A DNA stretch of 5,850 nt from SURF-24 sp964537965. GTDB lineage: Bacteria > Bacteroidota > Ignavibacteria > Ignavibacteriales > SURF-24. The translations under genes and the position numbers were made by a program. The notes beneath the pieces are model-generated. The model was not told the DNA's origin. It worked only from the letters and a program-made list of their open reading frames with translations, and made no database searches. Of the stretch, positions 1 to 5,600 are shown in pieces. Location of the stretch: positions 1 to 5,850 of the forward strand of contig CAZIDB010000275.1 in the NCBI GenBank assembly GCA_964537965.1. Reading direction: 5' to 3'. The stretch's first letter is position 1. Each line of letters starts with the position of its first letter.

Positions 1-69
1 AAGCGAAGTGATCTCATTTTCAGCAATAAATAAAAAGATTGCTTCGTCGTTTCACTCCTCGTAATGACT
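1..69. repeat. Palindromic interspersed intergenic repeat, left end cut off
   Basis: Positions 4-14 (CGAAGTGATCT) pair along their full length with 36-46 (AGATTGCTTCG), using two G-T wobbles, around a 21-base AT-rich loop. The right arm continues through CACTCCTCGTAATGAC at 53-68. I recognise this wording from memory: variants of 'GATTGCTTCGTCG...CTCCTCGCAATGAC' recur in intergenic space of many environmental bacterial genomes. The matching left-arm end (CATTGCGAG-like) would lie just before base 1. The element carries no reading frame and is richer in G+C than the sequence around it. It is probably a non-coding palindromic repeat of the REP/MITE kind. Copy number in this genome cannot be seen from one window. 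Confidence 0.6.
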
Positions 70-81
70 TGTAGGTTACTT

Positions 82-111
82 TTAAGTCTATCTTGGTAGG
101 AAGTTAAGTCT
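82..111. repeat. Short direct repeat upstream of the helicase gene
   Basis: TTAAGTCT occurs at 82-89 and again at 104-111, 22 bases start to start, about two DNA helical turns, so both copies would face the same side of the DNA. It lies 49-78 bases before the helicase start codon. Such spacing would suit a paired regulator site, but an 8-base AT-rich repeat can arise by chance and no regulator is recognised. Confidence 0.25.
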
Positions 112-159
112 CATTAAAAACAAACATAGTATTTTCAAAAAATATAATTTGGATTCGTT

Positions 160-1740
160 ATGAAAAAAATAAGATTTAGTGATTTCAACTTTTCAAAGGA
201 AATGCATAAAGCAATTTCCGATTTAGGATTTGAAGAGGCAACCCCAATTCAATCGGAAGCCATACCGGTTGCTCTTGAAGGAAAAGATATTATCGGTCAG
301 GCACAAACCGGTACGGGCAAAACCGCTGCGTTCGGTATTCCTGCAATTGAAATGCTTGAACCGGGGAATAAAAATTTACAAGTATTAATACTTTGCCCAA
401 CCCGTGAACTTGCAATTCAGGTTGCTGAGGAGATGGTAAAACTTGCAAAGTACAGAAGAGATATTTTCTTCCTTCCTGTTTACGGCGGGCAGCCAATTGA
501 CAGGCAATTGAAAGCTTTGAAGAAAGGTGTGCAGGTTGTAATTGGTACACCCGGCAGAATTATGGACCATATGGAACGCGGTACACTTGATGTAACAAAT
601 GTTAACCTTGTTGTGCTTGATGAAGCAGATGAGATGCTCGATATGGGATTCAGGGATGATATTGAACTGATTCTTAAAAATACTCCTGAATCAAGACAAA
701 CATTAATGTTTTCTGCAACAATGCCTAAACCTATCCTTGAGCTGACGAAAAAATATCTTAAGACGCCTGTTAATATTAAAGTTGTACACGAAGTTCTTAC
801 AGTTGCCGGCACGGAACAAATCTATTTTGAAGTAAAAGAAAAAAATAAACTTGAGGCACTTACAAGAATAATTGACCTGAATAATATTAAACTTGGATTA
901 GTATTCTGTAACACAAAAAGAAGTGTGGATGAATTGGTTGAACAGCTTCAGGCAAGAGGTTATTCTGCAGAGGGATTACATGGGGATATGAGTCAGTCCG
1001 TACGTGAGAAAGTGATGAATAAATTCCGCAAAGGAATAATTGAAATTCTGATTGCTACGGATGTTGCTGCACGCGGTCTTGATGTAGAAAATGTTGAAGC
1101 AGTTTTTAATTATGATATTCCACAGGATGAAGAATATTATGTTCACAGGATAGGCAGGACAGGCAGAGCCGGAAAAACCGGTAAGGCTTTTACCTTTGTA
1201 ACAGGTAAGGAAATGTTCCGGCTTAAAGATATTCAGAAGTACATCAAAACCAAGATTAAGCTTAATCCTATTCCTTCTTATGATGATATTGAGGAAGTGA
1301 AAATAAATAAATACCTTGAAGAGGTAAGGAATACAATTAACGAAAACAAACTTAAAAAGTACGTCCGTATAATTGAGAATCTTATAAATGAAGATTTCAC
1401 TTCAATTGATATTGCCGCTGCTCTCTTTAAGATGAATTTTGAGGAAAATAAAAATGCATCCGGCGAAGATATAAATGAATCTTACAGTGTAAAGGGTGAT
1501 AAAGTAAGATTGTTTATTAACGTGGGTAAGAAAGATAAAGTGCGTCCCGGTGATATACTTGGTGCGTTTGCCGGTGAATCTAAAGTACCGGGCAATGCAA
1601 TTGGCGAGATAGCTATGTATGATAAGTTTTCGTTTGTAAATGTATCCGGAGAATTTGCAGATAAAATTATGAAAGCTATGCAGGGCAATAAGATTAAAGG
1701 CAAAAAGGTTAATATAGAAGTAGCCAACAATAAAGATTAA
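160..1740 (+). CDS. deaD: DEAD-box ATP-dependent RNA helicase, DeaD/CsdA type
   Basis: This is a cytoplasmic RNA helicase that uses ATP to unwind short RNA duplexes; family members act in ribosome assembly, mRNA decay and cold adaptation. All core motifs are intact: Q motif at residues 24-31 (F24, Q31), Walker A AQTGTGKT 48-55, PTREL 80-84, TPGR 130-133, DEAD 154-157, SAT 185-187, VFCNT 248-252, ATDVAARGLD 299-308 and HRIGRTGR 329-336. Residues about 350-430 resemble the CsdA/CshA dimerisation region, including AAALFKM (419-425; CsdA has AAALLKM). Residues about 448-522 form a DbpA-type RNA-binding domain. At 526 aa it lacks the long basic tail of E. coli DeaD (629 aa). This makes DeaD/CsdA a better fit than RhlE or SrmB; DbpA/CshA-like naming is the alternative. 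The start is the first ATG giving a complete Q motif region. No good Shine-Dalgarno precedes it, which is common in this group. It appears monocistronic, with palindromic repeats on both sides. Confidence 0.95.
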   Translation: MKKIRFSDFNFSKEMHKAISDLGFEEATPIQSEAIPVALEGKDIIGQAQTGTGKTAAFGIPAIEMLEPGNKNLQVLILCPTRELAIQVAEEMVKLAKYRRDIFFLPVYGGQPIDRQLKALKKGVQVVIGTPGRIMDHMERGTLDVTNVNLVVLDEADEMLDMGFRDDIELILKNTPESRQTLMFSATMPKPILELTKKYLKTPVNIKVVHEVLTVAGTEQIYFEVKEKNKLEALTRIIDLNNIKLGLVFCNTKRSVDELVEQLQARGYSAEGLHGDMSQSVREKVMNKFRKGIIEILIATDVAARGLDVENVEAVFNYDIPQDEEYYVHRIGRTGRAGKTGKAFTFVTGKEMFRLKDIQKYIKTKIKLNPIPSYDDIEEVKINKYLEEVRNTINENKLKKYVRIIENLINEDFTSIDIAAALFKMNFEENKNASGEDINESYSVKGDKVRLFINVGKKDKVRPGDILGAFAGESKVPGNAIGEIAMYDKFSFVNVSGEFADKIMKAMQGNKIKGKKVNIEVANNKD

Positions 1741-1803
1741 AGCTTCACGACTTAGCGTTTTGGCGGTAAGAGTTTTTACCGCTAAGACGCAAAGGCGCTA
1801 AGA
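1741..1803. repeat. Palindromic interspersed repeat (CGCTAAG type)
   Basis: It begins directly after the helicase stop codon. GCGTTTTGGCGGTAA (1755-1769) pairs base for base with TTACCGCTAAGACGC (1776-1790), with two G-T wobbles and a 6-base loop. CGCTAAG occurs at 1780-1786 and 1796-1802, and its inverse CTTAGCG at 1751-1757. From memory, 'ACCGCTAAGACGCAAAGGCGCTAAG' and variants are a very common intergenic repeat in Bacteroidota/Chlorobi-like genomes. The hairpin would be transcribed at the 3' end of the helicase mRNA and could protect or end it. No T-run follows on either strand, so it is not a standard intrinsic terminator. It differs from the repeat at 1-69. Confidence 0.65.
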
Positions 1804-1845
1804 AAAACACACCTCGTAAATCTATTTTAGTTCTTGCTAATCAGG

Positions 1846-1890
1846 GCATTAAAGAATATATTGGTCACACCAAAAAATATATTCTTATGC
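1846..1890. promoter_or_regulatory. Long AT-rich palindrome, possible operator or RNA hairpin
   Basis: AAGAATATATT (1852-1862) is the exact inverse of AATATATTCTT (1876-1886). Inside it, TTGGT-CAC-ACCAA (1861-1873) is a perfect 13-base palindrome around a 3-base centre. Outside it, GCAT (1846-1849) pairs with ATGC (1887-1890). Only a 4-A bulge and a TA bulge spoil the symmetry. It lies in the gap before the aminotransferase-pckA operon, and its right edge is 8 bases before a TATAAT box, so it occupies the place of a -35 region. A dimeric regulator site is my preferred reading; a leader or trailer RNA hairpin is the alternative. No T-run follows, so it is not a typical terminator. Confidence 0.4.
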
Positions 1891-1898
1891 GGGTAACG

Positions 1899-1904
1899 TA
1901 TAAT
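1899..1904 (+). promoter_or_regulatory. Possible -10 box for the aminotransferase-pckA operon
   Basis: TATAAT matches the sigma-70 -10 consensus exactly and would give a leader of roughly 85 bases before the ATG at 1996. No TTGACA-like -35 is present at 16-18 bases upstream; that position is filled by the right arm of the palindrome ending at 1890. An activator-dependent promoter would explain this, but TATAAT is easily met by chance in AT-rich DNA. No TAnnTTTG element was seen in this gap. Confidence 0.3.
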
Positions 1905-1995
1905 TCAATACTGATTTTTATTTCTGCAAATAAAATCTTCCTGAAACAAACCACCGAACAACCAAAAACTATATCATAAATTAAGGCTAAACAAA

Positions 1996-3213
1996 ATGAG
2001 TCTAAGTCAAATCGCACGGTCACTGAAGGCATCACCAACTTTAAAGCTCAATGAGAAAGCTGCTATTCTCAGGGAGAAGGGTGATCCTGTGATCCATCTG
2101 GGTGGTGGCGAACCAAAAAGTCGTGCACCGATTGATGCAATTATGGCAGCAGTAAATAATATGAACACTGGTGAAGTAAGATATACACCTGCCGACGGAA
2201 TATTATCACTTAAAAAAGCAGTGATAAGATATACTGAGGAATTCTATAACAGGAAGGTTGCTCCTGAAAATGTAATTGTTTCCGGCGGAGCAAAGCAATC
2301 TATACTTTGCGCGCTTATGGCAATACTAAATCCACAGGAAGAAGTTATTTATCCTGCTCCTTACTGGGTTAGTTACCCTGAAATGGCAAAGATGATTGGA
2401 GCAATAGGTGTTGCAGCTTTACCTGAAGACGGCACATTCTACCCGAGGCTTCAGGATATCGAACAGAGAGTTGGAAGCTATACCAAAGCAGTTATTATTA
2501 ATAGTCCTAACAATCCAAGCGGAGCAATGTACTCAGAAGAATTTATAAGCGATATTGTCGGCTATTGCGAGAAAAAAGATTTGTACCTGATTATGGATGA
2601 CATCTATCATCGTTTAATTTTTGATGGGAGAAAACCAATAAACGTTTTCAATTATGCTAAAGATCTTTCTGAGAAATCAAAAATAATTGTAGTGAATGGC
2701 ATCTCTAAAATGTACGCTATGACAGGCTTTAGAATTGGCTGGGCTGTTGGAAACAAAAAAATTATTGAAGCAATGACAAACATCCAGGGACACCAGACTT
2801 CAGGACCATCAGTTGTACTTCAACTTGCTGCTGTTGGTGCATTAAACGGAATTCAGTCCGGTGTGGAAAACCTGAGAGTTACACTTGAGAATAACAGGAA
2901 TGTAATGATTGATCAGCTTCGATCATTTGAAGGAGTTAAAGTAACAAAACCTGACGGAACATTTTATTGCTTAGCAGATTTCAGTGTTTACAACAAAAGC
3001 TCAAACAAATTATCTGAATACCTGATTGATAAAGTACAGGTACTTACTGTTCCGGGAGCAGAGTTTGGAATGGAAGGATACCTGCGTTTAAGCTATTGCG
3101 GAACAATAAAAGATATTACAGAAGGAATCGAGAGAATGAAATGGGCGCTAGATCCGAATTCTCCGAACGAACTTTATATTGGCGACAGAAAATTAGTGAG
3201 GGATTGGGTATGA
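1996..3213 (+). CDS. Class I PLP-dependent aminotransferase, aspartate aminotransferase-like
   Basis: This is a fold-type I aminotransferase of 405 aa, close to the usual 390-400 aa, and probably cytoplasmic. The family swaps an amino group between an amino acid and a 2-oxo acid, typically aspartate + 2-oxoglutarate to oxaloacetate + glutamate. Visible landmarks: GGGEP 36-40, YTP 63-65, SGGAKQ 96-101, PYWVSYPEM 122-130 (typical of bacterial subgroup Ib aspartate aminotransferases), NNPSG 172-176, MDDIYH 200-205 with D201 and Y204 in the PLP-contact positions, SKMYAMTGFRIGW 237-249 with K238 as the Schiff-base lysine and R246 for the phosphate, and R364 in YLRLSYC as the likely carboxylate-binding arginine. 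An odd point is EPKSRAP where the subgroup usually has EPDFDTP. The last ~15 residues extend a little past the usual end. It overlaps pckA by ATGA, which supports oxaloacetate/aspartate as substrate. Other substrates (aromatic amino acids, prephenate, alanine) cannot be excluded, so no symbol is given. Confidence 0.9.
   Translation: MSLSQIARSLKASPTLKLNEKAAILREKGDPVIHLGGGEPKSRAPIDAIMAAVNNMNTGEVRYTPADGILSLKKAVIRYTEEFYNRKVAPENVIVSGGAKQSILCALMAILNPQEEVIYPAPYWVSYPEMAKMIGAIGVAALPEDGTFYPRLQDIEQRVGSYTKAVIINSPNNPSGAMYSEEFISDIVGYCEKKDLYLIMDDIYHRLIFDGRKPINVFNYAKDLSEKSKIIVVNGISKMYAMTGFRIGWAVGNKKIIEAMTNIQGHQTSGPSVVLQLAAVGALNGIQSGVENLRVTLENNRNVMIDQLRSFEGVKVTKPDGTFYCLADFSVYNKSSNKLSEYLIDKVQVLTVPGAEFGMEGYLRLSYCGTIKDITEGIERMKWALDPNSPNELYIGDRKLVRDWV
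3198..3202 (+). promoter_or_regulatory. Ribosome binding site deciding the pckA start
   Basis: GAGGG lies 7 bases before the ATG at 3210, inside the last codons of the aminotransferase gene. It is the best Shine-Dalgarno-like site before any start in the window. It supports the 3210 start over the in-frame ATG at 3096, which would force a 118-base overlap and add 38 residues unlike the family. Confidence 0.6.
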
Positions 3214-4862
3214 GTAAATATTTAGAATTCAACACACCGGCAAGCAAGGAAGCAATGGAACTGGCTTCTGATTTCAGATTGAAGAACCAGGGCTTAACAT
3301 ACCTTGACAGGGTTTACTGGAATTTGCCGGATGCCGCTCTTTATGAAGAAGCAATTTTCCGTAACGAAGGAAAGATGATTGATCATGGTCCTTTCCTTGT
3401 TAATACAGGGAAACATACTGCAAGAGCTGCAGCAGATAAATTTGTTGTAAAGGAATCATCTACTGAAGATAAAATATGGTGGGGAATTTATAACCGCCCG
3501 TACAGTGCGGAAAAATTCAACCAGCTTTTTGCACGTCTGCAGGCCTGGGCACAAGGTGAAGAATTATTTGTTCAGGATTGTTATGCGGGAGCTGATCCGG
3601 AATTTCGTTTGCCTGTAAGAATAATTACAGAAAAAGCATGGCACAGCTTATTTGCAAGAAATATGTTGATTACTACCGATGACAAAGACACTTTGAAAAA
3701 ATTTATTCCGGAATTTACATTTATTGCCGTACCGGGCTTTAAAGTTGATCCTGTAATTGACGGAACAAGAAGCGAAACGGGAATAATTATTAATTTTGAT
3801 CAGAGAATTGCTATCATAGCTAACTCAATGTACGCCGGTGAAATTAAGAAATCAGTATTCACAGTTCTTAATTACTTATTAACATTCAGCGATGTTCTAC
3901 CGATGCATTGTTCTGCCAATGTTGGTCCAAATGGAGATGCGGCAATATTTTTTGGTTTGAGCGGAACAGGTAAAACTACTTTATCTGCAGATCCAAAAAG
4001 AAGATTGATTGGTGATGATGAACATGGCTGGAGTTCAAACGGAGTTTTCAATTTTGAAGCAGGTTGTTACGCAAAAGTAATTCAGCTTTCTGCAGATGCC
4101 GAGCCGGAAATTTATGCCTGTACAAAAAGATGGGGTACAATACTAGAAAATGTAGTATTCGATCCGATTACAAGGCGCATTGATTTGAACGATGATTTCA
4201 TTACTGAGAACACACGCGCTTCATATCCGCTTGAATTTATTTCCAATGTTGTTCCTGAAATGATGGTTAACGCTCATCCGAAAAATATTATATTCTTAAC
4301 CTGCGATGCATCGGGAGTTATGCCCCCAATTGCAAGATTAACACCCGAACAGGCACAATATCATTTTATAAGCGGGTATACTTCTAAAATAGCTGGAACT
4401 GAAATAGGATTGGGAATTGAACCACAGATTACATTCAGTGCATGCTTTGGTGCACCGTTTATGGTTCGTCATCCATACGAATATGCTGAAATGCTTAAAC
4501 AGAGAATGCTGAAGCATAAAGCAAACTGCTGGCTTGTTAATACTGGTTGGGTTGGCGGAAGATTTGGCGTTGGCAAACGAATAAGCATTCGTCATACACG
4601 TAATCTTCTTAACGCAGCACTCGATGGAAAACTTAATGATGTAAAATATCGTAAAGATAAGTTGTTCAACTTTGAGGTACCTTTAAGTTGCCCTGATGTT
4701 CCTGAGGATATTCTTGAGCCGTCAAATTCCTGGGGCAACAAAGAAGAATACTGGAAAAAATATGATGCTCTTGCAGCAAGATTCATTGAGAACTTTAAGC
4801 TGTTTGAATCTGGTTGTGCGCAGGAAGTAATTAACTCCGGACCAAAACGGATTCAGAAATAA
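3210..4862 (+). CDS. pckA: Phosphoenolpyruvate carboxykinase (ATP)
   Basis: It catalyses oxaloacetate + ATP to phosphoenolpyruvate + ADP + CO2 in the cytoplasm, the entry step of gluconeogenesis; in some anaerobes it runs in reverse to fix CO2. The protein is 550 aa, near the 540 aa of E. coli Pck. Landmarks, with E. coli numbers one lower: YAGEIKKSVF 208-217 (metal-binding K214), PMHCSANVG 231-239 (metal-binding H233), P-loop GLSGTGKTTLS 249-259 (K255, T256), LIGDDEHGW 266-274 (D270), ENTRASYPL 333-341 (R336) and GVGKRISIRHTR 453-464. It belongs to the ATP-type family, not the GTP-type. The N-terminal substrate-arginine motif reads TARAAADKF (70-78) where E. coli has TGRSPKDKY; the arginine (R72) and last lysine (K77) remain. 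It shares an ATGA overlap with the aminotransferase, so the two are probably translationally coupled. A strong terminator follows 17 bases after the stop. Confidence 0.97.
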   Translation: MSKYLEFNTPASKEAMELASDFRLKNQGLTYLDRVYWNLPDAALYEEAIFRNEGKMIDHGPFLVNTGKHTARAAADKFVVKESSTEDKIWWGIYNRPYSAEKFNQLFARLQAWAQGEELFVQDCYAGADPEFRLPVRIITEKAWHSLFARNMLITTDDKDTLKKFIPEFTFIAVPGFKVDPVIDGTRSETGIIINFDQRIAIIANSMYAGEIKKSVFTVLNYLLTFSDVLPMHCSANVGPNGDAAIFFGLSGTGKTTLSADPKRRLIGDDEHGWSSNGVFNFEAGCYAKVIQLSADAEPEIYACTKRWGTILENVVFDPITRRIDLNDDFITENTRASYPLEFISNVVPEMMVNAHPKNIIFLTCDASGVMPPIARLTPEQAQYHFISGYTSKIAGTEIGLGIEPQITFSACFGAPFMVRHPYEYAEMLKQRMLKHKANCWLVNTGWVGGRFGVGKRISIRHTRNLLNAALDGKLNDVKYRKDKLFNFEVPLSCPDVPEDILEPSNSWGNKEEYWKKYDALAARFIENFKLFESGCAQEVINSGPKRIQK

Positions 4863-4879
4863 AAATTATTCTAGTTAGT

Positions 4880-4923
4880 AATTGCGGTTAATATCCAAAG
4901 TGATATTACCGCAATTTTATTTT
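4880..4923 (+). terminator. Rho-independent terminator of the aminotransferase-pckA operon
   Basis: AATTGCGGTTAATATC (4880-4895) pairs with GATATTACCGCAATT (4902-4916), giving a 15-pair stem with one bulged T and a 6-base loop. A T-rich run (TTATTTT, 4917-4923) follows on the + strand. It lies 17 bases after the pckA stop, so it closes the operon and separates it from the DUF433 unit. The A-rich bases before the left arm are broken up, so termination in the opposite direction looks weaker. Confidence 0.88.
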
Positions 4924-4969
4924 ACATCCTGAAATTGTTCATTTAAACATTATCTGAAATAAGTTATAT

Positions 4970-4977
4970 TAGATTTG
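4970..4977 (+). promoter_or_regulatory. Possible Bacteroidota-type -7 promoter element
   Basis: TAGATTTG fits the TAnnTTTG -7 consensus described for Bacteroidota primary sigma factors. It would place a transcription start some 10-13 bases before the ATG at 4996, leaving a very short leader. No clear TTTG -33 partner lies at the usual spacing; the nearest TTG is at 4935-4937, too far away. TATATT at 4965-4970 could instead act as a sigma-70-like -10. Position right after a terminator and before a new gene set favours a promoter here. Confidence 0.45.
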
Positions 4978-4995
4978 TAAAATTATGAGAAGCAT

Positions 4996-5226
4996 ATGGA
5001 TTTATTATCAAGAATAACAGTGAACAGAGATGTACTTGTTGGAAAACCCATAATCAGGGGAATGCGTATAAGCGTTGATCAAATTTTAAAAGCTTTGGCT
5101 TCAGGTATTACTTCAGAAGAATTATTGGCTGATTATCCTGAACTTGAACCTGAGGATATTAAAGCAGTTCTTCTTTACGCCTCAAAAATAATTGAATCCG
5201 AAAAAGTATATATAATAACTCCATAG
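4996..5226 (+). CDS. DUF433 domain protein, probable antitoxin of a PIN-like toxin
   Basis: The 76-aa protein is essentially one DUF433 domain, a small helical winged-HTH-like fold. The hallmark GKPIIRGMRISV lies at residues 16-27 (family form GKPVIRGTRI), followed by ILKALASGITSEELLADYPEL (30-50), the usual helix and 'YP.L' signature, and EDIKAVLLYA (53-62). DUF433 genes are very often paired with DUF5615 PIN-like genes, as here, 8 bases downstream; in such pairs DUF433 is thought to be the antitoxin and may repress its own operon. T of the GTRI motif is M23 here. It has no signal peptide or membrane segment. The start at 4996 gives the standard domain beginning; GAGAAG (4987-4992) upstream is only a weak, closely spaced ribosome site. 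The domain call is firm; antitoxin activity is inferred. Confidence 0.88.
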   Translation: MDLLSRITVNRDVLVGKPIIRGMRISVDQILKALASGITSEELLADYPELEPEDIKAVLLYASKIIESEKVYIITP

Positions 5227-5234
5227 CTGATTCA

Positions 5235-5600
5235 ATGACAATTAAATTTTTATTTGATGTTGGAGTAAGCGGAAATGCAGAATTATTCTTTCGTGAGAAA
5301 GGATTTGACATTCTATCTGTCAGGGGAATAAATCCAGCTTTGCCTGATTCCGATATTCTGAATATTGCGTTGGAAGAAAACAGACTAATTATTACTATGG
5401 ATAAAGATCTTGGAGAATTGGTTTTCAGCTCAGGGAAAAATCATTCCGGTATTCTTTTATTAAGAATGGAAGATGCAGGATGGAAAGAAAAAATTAAAGT
5501 TCTTTCAGAAATATTTGATAATCATGGTGAGGAATTAACAGGAAACTTTTCAGTCTATCAGAATGGAAAATTGCGGATAAAAACAAAACCTAATCTATGA
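5235..5600 (+). CDS. DUF5615 PIN-like protein, probable RNase toxin
   Basis: The 121-aa protein matches the DUF5615 (Mut7-C/PIN-like) family in layout: strand and first acid FLFDVGVS (5-12, D8), FREKGFDILSVR (19-30), LPDSDILNIALEENRLIITMDKDLGELVF (36-64) with D40, D56 and D58, then SGILLLRM (71-78). These acids are the likely metal-binding set of a PIN nuclease, so catalysis looks intact. 'DVGVS' replaces the more common 'DENLS' of relatives, keeping the acid. It starts 8 bases after the DUF433 stop, an arrangement typical of a type II toxin-antitoxin pair similar to VapBC. The C-terminal part (about 85-121) is a helix plus a basic tail (KLRIKTKPNL). The stop overlaps the next gene by ATGA. 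RNA cleavage and toxicity are inferred from the fold; some family members have no proven activity. Confidence 0.87.
   Translation: MTIKFLFDVGVSGNAELFFREKGFDILSVRGINPALPDSDILNIALEENRLIITMDKDLGELVFSSGKNHSGILLLRMEDAGWKEKIKVLSEIFDNHGEELTGNFSVYQNGKLRIKTKPNL

Noticed and set aside
144..152. TATAATTTG just before the helicase as a TAnnTTTG promoter element
   Set aside because: It has one base too many between TA and TTTG and lies only 7 bases before the start codon, leaving almost no leader.
480..812. 110-residue open frame on the minus strand inside the helicase gene
   Set aside because: It is a shadow of a strongly conserved + strand gene and has no recognisable motif. The same applies to the other minus-strand frames at 290-570, 1482-1730, 4338-4595 and 4592-4786.
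1755..1790. Hairpin after the helicase read as an intrinsic terminator
   Set aside because: No T-run follows the stem on either strand, and the sequence belongs to an interspersed repeat type, so it is listed as a repeat.
1887..1979. Possible 30-residue small ORF in the gap before the aminotransferase
   Set aside because: Its start lies in the arm of the palindrome, it has no ribosome binding site, and its composition looks like chance reading of AT-rich DNA.
3096..3209. In-frame upstream ATG that would lengthen PckA by 38 residues
   Set aside because: It lies wholly inside the aminotransferase gene in another frame, and the added residues are basic and unlike the family. The ATG at 3210 has a good ribosome site and gives a normal-length enzyme.
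4985..5017. ATG at 4985 as an alternative start of the DUF433 gene
   Set aside because: It is in a different frame and closes after 10 codons. The ATG at 4996 begins the domain as expected.
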